The notes beneath the pieces are model-generated. The model worked only from the letters and a program-made list of their open reading frames with translations. It was not told the DNA's origin and did no database searches. The position numbers and the translations under genes were made by a program. Below are positions 9,171 through 17,522 of a stretch of 64,000 nucleotides of DNA, piece by piece; within the stretch, counting starts at the first letter, position 1, and the number at the start of each line of letters is the position of its first letter. Origin of the DNA: an uncultured Reyranella sp. (lineage in GTDB: Bacteria; Pseudomonadota; Alphaproteobacteria; Reyranellales; Reyranellaceae); assembly GCF_945957355.1 (NCBI RefSeq), contig NZ_CAMFKM010000004.1, forward strand, positions 310,001-374,000. The letters are read 5' to 3'.

Positions 9171-10067
9171 GTGGATATCCGGCTCGGCACATCGTCGTGG
9201 TTCTTTCCCGGCTGGCGCAGCCTGGTCTATGACGGCGTCCATCCGCAGGTGACGCTCAGCCGGAAGGGGCTGGAGGCCTACGCCCAGATTCCGCTGCTGC
9301 GGACCGTCAGCCTCGACCGGACCTTCTACGCACCGATCTCGGCTGTCGACTATGCGCGCTACGCCGGCCAGGTTCCGGCACATTTCAGCTTCGTCGTGAA
9401 GGCGCCGGCGATCGTCTGCGATGCAGTGATGCGTAACGAGGAGGGCAGGGGAAAGGTGCCCAATCCGCACTTCCTCGACGCTGTGATCGCCACTCGTGAG
9501 TTCGTCCTGCCCTGCCTGGAGGGACTGGAGGCCAAGGCGGGGCCGCTGGTGTTCCAGATCTCGCCGCTGCCGCGCAGCCTGGTCGAGGACGCCTCTCTCT
9601 TTGTCGAGCGCCTGGAACGTTTTTTCGCGGCGCTGCCTCGGGAAATCGGCCCACACAGGCCGCTTTATGCGCTGGAGCTGCGCAATCCAGAGCTACTGAC
9701 GCCGCGCCTGATGCGCATGCTGGCCCGGACCGGGGTCCGCTATTGCGTCGGCCTGCATGACCGGATGCCCGAGGTCGAACGGCAGGAGGCAGCGCTCAGG
9801 GCCCTGGACGGCGAGGAACCGGGGCCGCTGGTGGTACGCTGGAACCTGCACCGGGGCTTTCTCTACCAGGCGGCCAAGCAGCGCTACGAGCCGTTCGACA
9901 GGCTCGTGGACGAAGACGGAGAGACCCGCCGGACCTTGGCGCGGATGGCCGCCACAGCCTTCAAGGCGGGCCGCAAGGTCTGGATCACGGCCAACAACAA
10001 GGCCGAGGGCAGCGCTCCGCTGTCGGTCCTCGAACTGGCTCGGGAAATCGCCAAATTGGTCACCTAA
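9171..10067 (+). CDS. DUF72 (YecE-like) family protein
   Basis: Cytoplasmic protein of 298 residues with the DUF72 TIM-barrel-like fold. The start shows the family signature DIRLGTSSWFFPGW, and the middle contains TFYAPIS and FSFVVKAP, both typical. The molecular function of DUF72 proteins is not established. GTG at 9171 is the only convincing start: the frame is open back into dnaE, but family similarity begins at this codon. No clear ribosome site is visible, so the start carries some doubt. It sits between dnaE and the rpsB operon on the same strand. Confidence 0.8.
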   Translation: MDIRLGTSSWFFPGWRSLVYDGVHPQVTLSRKGLEAYAQIPLLRTVSLDRTFYAPISAVDYARYAGQVPAHFSFVVKAPAIVCDAVMRNEEGRGKVPNPHFLDAVIATREFVLPCLEGLEAKAGPLVFQISPLPRSLVEDASLFVERLERFFAALPREIGPHRPLYALELRNPELLTPRLMRMLARTGVRYCVGLHDRMPEVERQEAALRALDGEEPGPLVVRWNLHRGFLYQAAKQRYEPFDRLVDEDGETRRTLARMAATAFKAGRKVWITANNKAEGSAPLSVLELAREIAKLVT

Positions 10068-10087
10068 GGCTTTGATTTCATTGCCAC

Positions 10088-10116
10088 TTGCATTTTCGGC
10101 GGCAACCCACTAGAAA
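10088..10116 (+). promoter_or_regulatory. Candidate sigma-70 promoter of the rpsB-tsf operon
   Basis: TTGCAT (10088-10093), a 17-base spacer and TAGAAA (10111-10116) precede rpsB. The resulting leader would be about 110 bases, long enough for the autoregulatory leader that many proteobacteria use to control rpsB through protein S2. Promoter match is seen; leader control is inference. Confidence 0.4.
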
Positions 10117-10230
10117 CGCGCCACTTCGCACGCGGGTTTGCGGTCGACGGGGAGACATCCCGGCGCTCGCTCCGGTGTTCCCATCCTGGGGACGACGCCC
10201 GCGGAGGCTCAACCGGAAAAGGAGAACGGC

Positions 10231-11019
10231 ATGACCATGCCGACATTCACGATGCGCCAGCTGCTGGAAGCCGGCGTGCACTTCGGCCATCACACGCGCC
10301 GCTGGAACCCCAAGATGAAGCCGTACCTGTTCGGGGTGCGCAATGGGGTGCATATCATCGACCTCACCAAGACCGTGCCGCTGCTCGAGCAGGCACTGCG
10401 CCAGGTGCGCGACGTCGTGGCCAGCGGCGGCCGCGTCCTGTTCGTCGGCACCAAGCCGGCGGCTGCCGAGCGCGTCGCCGACGCCGCCAAGCGCTGTGGC
10501 CAGTACTACGTGAACCACCGCTGGCTGGGCGGCATGATCACGAACTGGAACACCATTTCGGCATCCATCAAGCGCCTTCGCGAGCTCGACGAGCGCCTGA
10601 AGGGCGATGTCGTCGGCCTCACCAAGAAGGAGCAGCTCGATCTGACTCGCGAACGCGACAAGCTCGAGCGGTCTCTGGGCGGCATCAAGGAAATGGGCGG
10701 CACGCCCGACATGCTGTTCATCATCGACACAAACAAGGAGTCGATCGCGGTCCTGGAAGCCCGCAAGCGCGGCATTCCGATCGTCGCGGTGGTCGACAGC
10801 AACTCCGATCCCGACGGCATCGACTTCCCGATCCCGGGCAACGACGATGCGATCCGCGCGGTGTCGCTGTACTGCGACCTGATGGCGGGTTCGGTGCTCG
10901 ACGGTATCCGCGCCGAAATCGCCGCCACCGGCGGTGATGTCGGAGAGCTGGCCGAACAGCCGGACGAAGAGATCCCCGCCGCTGAGGCCCCGGCGGCCGA
11001 GGCGGCACCGGCCGAGTAA
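10231..11019 (+). CDS. rpsB: 30S ribosomal protein S2
   Basis: Small-subunit ribosomal protein S2, 262 residues. The N-terminus [20 protein letters not shown] is diagnostic, as are [12 protein letters not shown] and the [16 protein letters not shown] segment near residue 180. It ends in an acidic Ala/Glu/Pro-rich tail of about 25 residues, common in alphaproteobacterial S2. ATG at 10231 follows a strong AAGGAG ribosome site; another in-frame ATG lies two codons later. It heads the conserved rpsB-tsf-pyrH-frr-uppS-cdsA-dxr-rseP-bamA series. A hairpin with competing partner sequences lies just downstream. Confidence 0.97.
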   Translation: MTMPTFTMRQLLEAGVHFGHHTRRWNPKMKPYLFGVRNGVHIIDLTKTVPLLEQALRQVRDVVASGGRVLFVGTKPAAAERVADAAKRCGQYYVNHRWLGGMITNWNTISASIKRLRELDERLKGDVVGLTKKEQLDLTRERDKLERSLGGIKEMGGTPDMLFIIDTNKESIAVLEARKRGIPIVAVVDSNSDPDGIDFPIPGNDDAIRAVSLYCDLMAGSVLDGIRAEIAATGGDVGELAEQPDEEIPAAEAPAAEAAPAE

Positions 11020-11072
11020 ACCGGCCCTTCATGGAAGAGAAACAGACGGGGCCGGTCGGAAGACCGGCCCTT
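11020..11072 (+). terminator. rpsB-tsf intergenic attenuator-like hairpin with a competing arm
   Basis: GGGCCGGTC (11049-11057), a GGAA tetraloop (11058-11061) and GACCGGCCC (11062-11070) form a perfect 9-pair stem followed by TTGTT. The decamer ACCGGCCCTT occurs twice, at 11020-11029 and 11063-11072. The first copy can pair with the same GGGCCGGT (11049-11056), so two mutually exclusive hairpins are possible. This resembles a terminator/antiterminator pair setting the rpsB:tsf ratio. The repeats are seen; the function is inferred. Confidence 0.55.
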
Positions 11073-11094
11073 GTTGCACTAAACGGAGCAAGAA

Positions 11095-12021
11095 ATGGCT
11101 GAGATCACTGCATCGCTCGTCAAGGAACTGCGCGAGAAGACTGGCGCGGGCATGATGGATTGCAAGAAGGCGCTGGGTGAGACCGCCGGCGACGTCGAGA
11201 AGGCGGTCGACTGGCTGCGCACCAAGGGCCTGTCGGCGGCTTCGAAGAAGGCCGGTCGCGTCGCGGCGGAAGGGCTGGTCGGCGTCGCGGCGGAAGGCAC
11301 GCGTGGCGCCGTCCTCGAGGTCAATGCCGAGACCGACTTCGTCGGCCGCAACGACCAGTTCCAGAAGTTCGTCGCCGCGGCGACCAGGCTCGCGCTCGAG
11401 AATGGCGGCGACCTGGCCAAGGTGGCGGCCGCGCCGTTCCCCGGCACCGGCCGTGATGTCCAGGGCGAGCTCACCAACCTGATCGCCACGATCGGTGAGA
11501 ACATGAGCCTGCGCCGCGCCGCCTCGCTGTCGGTGTCGGACGGCGTGGTCGTGGCCTACACCCACAACGCCGTCGCGCCGGACCTCGGCAAGATCGGCGT
11601 GCTGGTCGCCCTGGAGTCGACGGGCGACAAGGCCAAGCTCGGTGCTCTCGCGAAGCAGCTGGCCATGCACGTGGCCGCGACCAACCCGCAGTCGCTGACC
11701 GTTGCCGACCTCGATCAGGCGGCGATCGAGCGCGAGCGCGCTGTGCTGGCCGAGAAGGCTGGCCAGCAGGGCAAGACCGCCGAGATCGTCGCCAAGATGG
11801 TCGAGGGTGGCCTGCGCAAGTTCCATCAGGAAGTCGTCCTGCTCGAGCAGGCGTTCGTGATGGACGGCAAGACCAAGGTCTCGAAGGTCGTCGAGGATGC
11901 GGCCAAGCAGGTCGGCGGCCCGGTCAGGCTTGTGGGCTTCCTGCGTTTCGCACTGGGCGAGGGCATCGAGAAGAAGTCCGAGGATTTCGCAGCCGAGGTG
12001 GCTGCCCAGCTCAAGAAGTAG
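11095..12021 (+). CDS. tsf: Translation elongation factor Ts
   Basis: Guanine-nucleotide exchange factor for EF-Tu, 308 residues, full length. The N-terminal UBA-like domain carries the signature [16 protein letters not shown], followed by [13 protein letters not shown] and the coiled-coil/dimerisation core. The C-terminus ends in the typical [15 protein letters not shown]. The ATG at 11095 follows GGAGCAAGAA. It lies 75 bases after rpsB across an attenuator-like hairpin, so its expression may be set separately from S2. Confidence 0.97.
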   Translation: MAEITASLVKELREKTGAGMMDCKKALGETAGDVEKAVDWLRTKGLSAASKKAGRVAAEGLVGVAAEGTRGAVLEVNAETDFVGRNDQFQKFVAAATRLALENGGDLAKVAAAPFPGTGRDVQGELTNLIATIGENMSLRRAASLSVSDGVVVAYTHNAVAPDLGKIGVLVALESTGDKAKLGALAKQLAMHVAATNPQSLTVADLDQAAIERERAVLAEKAGQQGKTAEIVAKMVEGGLRKFHQEVVLLEQAFVMDGKTKVSKVVEDAAKQVGGPVRLVGFLRFALGEGIEKKSEDFAAEVAAQLKK

Positions 12022-12035
12022 TATTAAATTCAACA

Positions 12036-12062
12036 GGCGCGCGGACATGTGGTCTGCGCGCC
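12036..12062 (+). other. Hairpin between tsf and pyrH
   Basis: GGCGCGCGGAC (12036-12046), loop ATGTG, GTCTGCGCGCC (12052-12062): 11 pairs including one G-T wobble. No T-run follows, so mRNA processing or partial termination between tsf and pyrH is more likely than full termination. Function is inferred. Confidence 0.4.
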
Positions 12063-12087
12063 CAACAAACGTAATCAGAGGCATCTG

Positions 12088-12813
12088 ATGCCGTCGGGCC
12101 CCCTATATCGCCGTGTCATGCTCAAGCTCTCTGGCGAGGGGCTCATGGGTAATCGGGAGTACGGTCTCGATCCCGACATGGTCGCCATGGTCGCACAGGA
12201 AGTGAAGGCCGTGGTCGCCATGGGCGTTCAGGTCTGCCTGGTGATCGGCGGCGGCAACATCTTCCGCGGCGTATCGTCGGCAGCCGCCGGGATGGACCGG
12301 GCCAGCGGCGACTACATGGGCATGCTGGCGACCGTCATCAATTCGCTCGCCATGCAGAGCGCGCTGGAGCGGCAGGGCCTGCAGACCCGGGTCCAATCGG
12401 CGATCCCGATGACGACGGTGTGCGAACCCTATATCCGCCGTCGTGCCGCCCGGCACATGGAAAAAGGCCGGGTCGTGATCTTCGCCGCCGGCACCGGCAA
12501 CCCTTTCTTCACGACCGACACCGCCGCCGCTCTCCGGGCCGCTGAAATGGGGGTCGACGCGCTGATGAAGGGGACGCAGGTCGACGGGGTCTATTCCGCC
12601 GATCCGCGCAAGGACAAGAATGCGCAGCGTTACGATACGCTGGGCTACATGGAAGTGCTATCCCGCGACCTGCAGGTCATGGACGCGTCGGCGATCTCGC
12701 TTGCGCGTGAGAACCGCATTCCCATCATTGTCTTCGACATCCACAAGCCCGGCGCCTTCGCGGCGACGATGCGGGGTGAAGGCACCTTCACGATCATCAA
12801 GGACGAGGCCTGA
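12088..12813 (+). CDS. pyrH: Uridylate kinase
   Basis: Phosphorylates UMP to UDP in pyrimidine biosynthesis; a hexameric amino-acid-kinase-fold enzyme of the cytoplasm. The 241 residues show the N-terminal [11 protein letters not shown], the glycine loop [10 protein letters not shown] and the [17 protein letters not shown] segment, all diagnostic of bacterial UMP kinase. ATG at 12088 follows AGAGG and matches the family's usual start; the frame is open 13 codons further upstream. Two bases separate its stop from frr. Confidence 0.97.
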   Translation: MPSGPLYRRVMLKLSGEGLMGNREYGLDPDMVAMVAQEVKAVVAMGVQVCLVIGGGNIFRGVSSAAAGMDRASGDYMGMLATVINSLAMQSALERQGLQTRVQSAIPMTTVCEPYIRRRAARHMEKGRVVIFAAGTGNPFFTTDTAAALRAAEMGVDALMKGTQVDGVYSADPRKDKNAQRYDTLGYMEVLSRDLQVMDASAISLARENRIPIIVFDIHKPGAFAATMRGEGTFTIIKDEA

Positions 12814-12815
12814 TC

Positions 12816-13370
12816 ATGTCTGCCGATCTCAACGAGCTCGAGAAGCGCATGCACGGCGCGATGGATGCGCTGAAGAAGGAATTCGCCGGCCTCAGGACCG
12901 GCCGGGCCTCGGTCAACCTGCTCGACCCGGTGATGGTCGAAGCCTACGGCCAGCGCATGCCGCTCAACCAGGTCGGCACGGTGAGCGCGCCGGAGCCGCG
13001 GCTTCTTACCGTCAATGTCTGGGACAAGGGTCTGGTCACCCCGACCGCAAAGGCGATCCGGGAAGCGGGCCTCGGCCTCAACCCATCGCCCGATGGCCAG
13101 ATGATCCGCATTCCGATCCCCGAGCTGACCACGGAGCGGCGCAACGAACTCGCCAAGCTTGCGCACAAGTACGCAGAGCAGGGCAAGGTCGCTGTCCGCA
13201 ACGTCCGCCGCGACGGCATGGACGCGCTGAAGAAGGCTGAGAAGGATCACAAGATCTCGGAGGACGAGCATCGCCAGAAGGCCGACGAAGTGCAGAAGCT
13301 CACCGACCGCTACGTCAAGCAGGTCGACGAAGCGCTGGCGCACAAGGAAAAAGAGATCAAGACGGTCTGA
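12816..13370 (+). CDS. frr: Ribosome recycling factor
   Basis: Releases ribosomes from mRNA after termination together with EF-G. The 184 residues are the standard length; conserved segments include [14 protein letters not shown] near residue 27, [16 protein letters not shown] near residue 86 and [14 protein letters not shown] near residue 130. The start ATG is two bases after the pyrH stop and the stop TGA shares its last base with the uppS start, so the genes are translationally linked. Confidence 0.97.
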   Translation: MSADLNELEKRMHGAMDALKKEFAGLRTGRASVNLLDPVMVEAYGQRMPLNQVGTVSAPEPRLLTVNVWDKGLVTPTAKAIREAGLGLNPSPDGQMIRIPIPELTTERRNELAKLAHKYAEQGKVAVRNVRRDGMDALKKAEKDHKISEDEHRQKADEVQKLTDRYVKQVDEALAHKEKEIKTV

Positions 13371-14110
13371 TGTCCACGGCGCCGCTGCCCGCCAATCCCG
13401 ACACGGGGTCGGGTCCTCACCACGTCGCCATCATCATGGATGGCAACGGCCGGTGGGCGAAAGCGCGTGGCCTGCCGCGGGTCGCGGGACATCGCCGGGG
13501 CGCCGATGCGGTGCGGCGCGTCGTGCGTGGTGCCGGCGAACTGGGAATTCCGGTCCTGACGCTTTTTGCGTTCTCGACGGAGAACTGGACGCGGCCGGCG
13601 GACGAAGTCGCGGACCTGATGGGGCTGCTGCGGCACTATCTGCGCAGCGAGTTGGACGAGTTGCGCAAGAACGGCGCTCGGCTGCGGGTTATCGGTAATC
13701 GGGACGGGCTGGCGGCCGACATCGTGCGCGACATCGCCGAGGCCGAGACCATGACGGCGGGCAACGCACGCATCGACGTCAACATCTGCATCAACTACGG
13801 TTCGCGCGACGAGATTCTGCGGGCGACGCGGCGCCTGGCGCAGCGGGTCGCGGCGGGTGAGATCACCGCCGACGACATCGACCAGCAGAGCTTCGAGCGT
13901 GAGCTACTGACGGCGGGCCTGCCCGATCCGGACCTCCTGATCCGGACCAGCGGCGAGCAGCGGATCAGCAATTTCCTGCTCTGGCAATGTGCCTACTCGG
14001 AGCTGGTTTTCGTCGACACGCTGTGGCCGGACTTCGGCAAGGAACATCTGGAACGGGCCATCGCGGAGTTCCGTAAGCGTGAGCGGCGTTATGGCGGCGT
14101 CGGAAGCTAG
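13370..14110 (+). CDS. uppS: Undecaprenyl diphosphate synthase
   Basis: Cis-prenyltransferase that makes the C55 lipid carrier precursor for peptidoglycan and other envelope polymers. 246 residues, normal length. The catalytic Asp24 lies in MDGNGRWAK; AFSTENW and the C-terminal RTSGEQRISNFLLWQ are further hallmarks. The ATG overlaps the frr stop by one base, and the 3' end overlaps cdsA by 20 bases. The pair uppS-cdsA is conserved across bacteria. Confidence 0.97.
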   Translation: MSTAPLPANPDTGSGPHHVAIIMDGNGRWAKARGLPRVAGHRRGADAVRRVVRGAGELGIPVLTLFAFSTENWTRPADEVADLMGLLRHYLRSELDELRKNGARLRVIGNRDGLAADIVRDIAEAETMTAGNARIDVNICINYGSRDEILRATRRLAQRVAAGEITADDIDQQSFERELLTAGLPDPDLLIRTSGEQRISNFLLWQCAYSELVFVDTLWPDFGKEHLERAIAEFRKRERRYGGVGS

Positions 14111-14789
14111 CGCAGCGCCGTCCTTGCGCGGCGGACGATTCGCCGGTCTGCTGATGCGAGCGGTGTCCGCCGCGATTCTGGGGCCGCTTCTGCTTGCGGC
14201 GGTCTGGTATGGCTTCCCCTGGATCGATCTCGTGGCGGCAATTGCCGCGCCCATCATGATCTTCGAATGGTCGCGCCTGACCCGTGGCGCTCCCGTCCTG
14301 CGCCTGCTTGCCTGGGCCTACGGCCTGGCAGCACTCGTCGCGCTGCTGTGGCTGCGGCATCAGCCGGCCTATGGCCGCGAGACGATTCTGTGGGTGCTCG
14401 TATGCATCTGGGCCACCGATATCGGGGCCTATTTCGTGGGACGCACCGCCGGCGGAGCAAAGCTTGCACCGCGCATCAGCCCCGGCAAGACCTGGTCGGG
14501 ATTGGTCGGCGGCATGGCATGGGCCGCCGTCGGTAGTGCCGCCATGGGCTATGCCTTCGGCCTCGGCGAAACCGTTCCGCTGGCCATCGCCGGGGCGGCG
14601 CTGGCGATCGTAGGGCAGGCGGGCGATCTGCTGGAATCGGCGGCCAAGCGGCGGGCTGGCGTGAAGGATAGCGGGCGCCTCATTCCGGGGCACGGTGGAT
14701 TGCTGGACCGGATCGACGGTCTGATGGCGGTGCTTGTGGCTGTGGGGATTGCCCGGCTGGTCGCAGGCAATGCGTGGCCCTGGACATGA
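14091..14789 (+). CDS. cdsA: Phosphatidate cytidylyltransferase
   Basis: Integral inner-membrane enzyme making CDP-diacylglycerol from phosphatidate and CTP, the entry to phospholipid synthesis. The C-terminal family signature is intact: KRRAGVKDSGRLIPGHGG followed by LLDRIDGL. Several hydrophobic helices precede it. With 232 residues it is shorter than the usual 260-280, mainly at the N-terminus. ATG at 14091 gives a 20-base overlap with uppS and is the best start; no upstream extension gives a membrane-type sequence. It shares ATGA with dxr. Confidence 0.93.
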   Translation: MAASEASAAPSLRGGRFAGLLMRAVSAAILGPLLLAAVWYGFPWIDLVAAIAAPIMIFEWSRLTRGAPVLRLLAWAYGLAALVALLWLRHQPAYGRETILWVLVCIWATDIGAYFVGRTAGGAKLAPRISPGKTWSGLVGGMAWAAVGSAAMGYAFGLGETVPLAIAGAALAIVGQAGDLLESAAKRRAGVKDSGRLIPGHGGLLDRIDGLMAVLVAVGIARLVAGNAWPWT

Positions 14790-15988
14790 GCGGGTGGACC
14801 GCGCCGTCACCTGAAAAGCCGCGCCGTATCACGGTCCTGGGATCGACGGGCTCCGTCGGACAGAGCACAGTCGATCTCATCGCGCGCGACCCGGCGCGCT
14901 ATCGCGTTGAAGCGCTCGTCGCCCGCAACTCGGTGGAATTGCTGGCGGAGCAGGCGAGGCGCCTGCGGGCGCGCCTCGCCGTCGTCGCTGACCCCGGGCG
15001 CTTCGAGGCGCTCAAGGCGGCACTGGCCGGTACGTCGATCGAGGTGGCGGCCGGTCCCGAGGCGGTTATCGAAGCGGCGGAGCGGCCGGCCGAATGGGTG
15101 ATGGCTGCCGTCGTGGGGTTCGCCGGCCTGGCGCCGACCCTCGCCGCGGCGCGACGCGGGGCGATGGTGGCCCTCGCCAACAAGGAAGCGCTGGTCTGCG
15201 CCGGGCGCCTGCTGATCGACGCGATCGAGCAGTCAGGCGGGGTGCTTCTGCCTGTCGATTCCGAGCACAACGCCATTTTTCAGGTCTTCGAACCCGATCA
15301 GCATCGTGCCGTCGACCGGCTGATCCTGACGGCTTCGGGTGGCCCGTTCCGCAACTGGTCGCTGGCCGACATGGCCGACGTTACGCCGGAGCAGGCGTTG
15401 GCCCATCCCAACTGGGACATGGGCGACAAGATCTCCATCGATTCGGCGACCATGATGAACAAGGGCCTCGAACTGATCGAGGCACAGCTCCTGTTCGGGC
15501 TGCCCGAAGACCAGGTCGACATCGTGGTGCACCCGCAATCGGTCATCCACTCGATGGTCGCCTACCGTGACGGCTCGGTACTGGCCCAACTCGGGACGGC
15601 CGATATGCGGATTCCGATCAGCCACGCCCTGGGGTGGCCGGCCCGCATCGACGGGCCGTCGGCCAAACTCGATTTCATGAGCATTCCGGCGCTCACCTTC
15701 GAGCGGCCCGATTCCGGCCGCTTTCCGTCTCTACGGTTGGCGCGTGAGGCTCTGGTGACGGGAGGGCATGCTCCCATCGTATTGAATGCGGCGAACGAGG
15801 CGGCAGTGGCGGCATTCCTGGCTCGCCGGATCCGCTTCCTCGATATCGCCCGGATCGTCGAGGATGTGATGGCAGGCTGGAACGGTCTCTCGGATGCAGT
15901 CGACGCACTCCAGCAGGTCCAGTCTGCCGATCTGGAAGCCCGCAGGGTGGCTGAGGGGTTCTGCCGTGCCAGAGCCCTAAGCAATTGA
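14786..15988 (+). CDS. dxr: 1-deoxy-D-xylulose 5-phosphate reductoisomerase
   Basis: Second step of the MEP isoprenoid pathway: converts DXP to MEP using NADPH and a divalent metal. 400 residues. The NADPH-binding loop LGSTGSVGQSTVDLI is near the start; the metal/substrate region has DSEHNAIFQ, and the conserved block GDKISIDSATMMNKGLELIE follows. ATG at 14786 overlaps the cdsA stop as ATGA; an in-frame GTG four codons earlier is possible. It shares the operon with uppS, which consumes the pathway's product. Confidence 0.97.
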   Translation: MSGWTAPSPEKPRRITVLGSTGSVGQSTVDLIARDPARYRVEALVARNSVELLAEQARRLRARLAVVADPGRFEALKAALAGTSIEVAAGPEAVIEAAERPAEWVMAAVVGFAGLAPTLAAARRGAMVALANKEALVCAGRLLIDAIEQSGGVLLPVDSEHNAIFQVFEPDQHRAVDRLILTASGGPFRNWSLADMADVTPEQALAHPNWDMGDKISIDSATMMNKGLELIEAQLLFGLPEDQVDIVVHPQSVIHSMVAYRDGSVLAQLGTADMRIPISHALGWPARIDGPSAKLDFMSIPALTFERPDSGRFPSLRLAREALVTGGHAPIVLNAANEAAVAAFLARRIRFLDIARIVEDVMAGWNGLSDAVDALQQVQSADLEARRVAEGFCRARALSN

Positions 15989-16018
15989 TATAGAACGCAC
16001 TTCGTGGTCGAGTAAGGC

Positions 16019-17398
16019 ATGCAAAGCATCGTCAGCCTGTTTACGACGTACCTGCCGTATTTTGTTCTGGTCCTGACGCTGCTCGTCTTCGTTCACGAGT
16101 ACGGCCATTACTGGGTCGGGCGCCGCTTTGGCATCCATGCCGAGGTCTTCTCGATCGGTTTCGGGCCTGAGATCTTCGGCTGGACGGACCGCAACGGCAC
16201 GCGCTGGAAGGTCTCGGCCATTCCTCTGGGCGGCTACGTCAAGTTCCTGGGCGACAGCGATGCCACGAGCGCGACGCCGACCGAAGAGCCCTTGTCGGCG
16301 AGCGACCGCAAGCGCGCCTTCTTCAGCCAGCCACTGTACGCGCGCGCTGCCGTCGTGCTCGGCGGGCCGATGGCAAATCTCCTGTTTGCCTTCCTGCTGC
16401 TGACGGGCGTCTTCTTCTTCGCGGGCGAACCCTACACGCCTGCGACCGTCGCCGTGCAGACCGACGGGCCGGCGGCGAGGGCTGGCCTGCGGACCGGGGA
16501 CGAGATCGTTCGCCTCGCCGACAAGCGGGTCGATCGCTACGAGGATATCCAGGAAGCTCAGTTTCTCTACTGGGCGAAGCCGATGCCGGTCGAATACCGC
16601 CGCGGTAACCAGCTGCTGCGCGGAGAAATCCAGCCTCAATATTGCGAGCGCACCGATCGCTACAACAACACGCTGCGCTATGGCGATCTCGGCATCGATC
16701 AGTTCATCCGCCCCGTCGTCGGCGGCTTCACGGCGAGCAGCCCGGCGGAGGCCGCGGGCCTCAAGGTCGGTGACCTTCTGGTGGCGATCGATGGGAAGCC
16801 CGTCGACTATTTCTCGCGAATCCCAGAATTGATCGGCGCCAAGGGTGGCCAGCCGGTGACGATCAAGTTCGAGCGCGATGGTCGCCTGCAGGAGACGACC
16901 GTGGTGCCGATCGTCGACAAGACGGCCGATTGCGCAGGCAAGGAGCAGATCGTCGGGCGTCTGCGGGTTCGTCCGCCGGCTGTGACAGAGCTTCGTGACC
17001 ATGGTGTGATTGGCGCCATGGGAGCGGGCGTGCGCGCCGTCTGGGGCATGACCACGATGTTCTATACGTCGATGGGACAGATCCTGACTGCGACGAGGCC
17101 TGTGGACGAATTGGGTGGACCGATTCGCATCGCCAAGGCCGCCGGTGAGGCGTCGCATGCAGGGTGGGCAGGCATTCTCAACCTGGTCATTGCGCTGTCC
17201 GTGGTGCTCGGCATCTTCAACCTTCTGCCGGTCCCCATGCTCGATGGCGGTCATCTCGCCATGTACGCCTACGAAGCGGTGCGCGGCAGGCCTCTCAGCC
17301 TGCGAGCCCAGGAGGTCGGATTGAAGCTTGGATTCGCGCTTGTGATCGGCATGGCACTGATCGCAACGTTCAATGACATCAGGCTTTTGCTGCGCTGA
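16019..17398 (+). CDS. rseP: RIP metalloprotease RseP (site-2 protease)
   Basis: Inner-membrane zinc protease that cleaves transmembrane segments, typically of anti-sigma factors or signal-peptide remnants. 459 residues. The HExxH motif is HEYGH (26-30) in the first helix; a PDZ region around 110-300 (PAARAGLRTGDEIV and SPAEAAGLKVGDLLVAIDGKPV are two PDZ carboxylate loops); the second zinc site NLLPVPMLDGGH lies near residue 405. Length and order are standard. It precedes bamA as usual. Confidence 0.96.
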   Translation: MQSIVSLFTTYLPYFVLVLTLLVFVHEYGHYWVGRRFGIHAEVFSIGFGPEIFGWTDRNGTRWKVSAIPLGGYVKFLGDSDATSATPTEEPLSASDRKRAFFSQPLYARAAVVLGGPMANLLFAFLLLTGVFFFAGEPYTPATVAVQTDGPAARAGLRTGDEIVRLADKRVDRYEDIQEAQFLYWAKPMPVEYRRGNQLLRGEIQPQYCERTDRYNNTLRYGDLGIDQFIRPVVGGFTASSPAEAAGLKVGDLLVAIDGKPVDYFSRIPELIGAKGGQPVTIKFERDGRLQETTVVPIVDKTADCAGKEQIVGRLRVRPPAVTELRDHGVIGAMGAGVRAVWGMTTMFYTSMGQILTATRPVDELGGPIRIAKAAGEASHAGWAGILNLVIALSVVLGIFNLLPVPMLDGGHLAMYAYEAVRGRPLSLRAQEVGLKLGFALVIGMALIATFNDIRLLLR

Positions 17399-17522
17399 AT
17401 TCATGCGACGTGGCGAGGACAGGGTGGGGGACAAAAGGGGTAGCTTAAGCCCCCTTGCCGGTCTAGAAAGCTGCGTTCACGTTCTTGACCATCGGCAGGT
17501 TTGACTGGCGCCGGGGGGAAGT

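Noticed and set aside
17399..17522. Partial palindrome AAGGGGTAGCTTAAGCCCCCTT near 17437 as a bamA operator or terminator
   Set aside because: Pairing leaves no loop and has mismatches; no T-run. Nothing else convincing in this gap.
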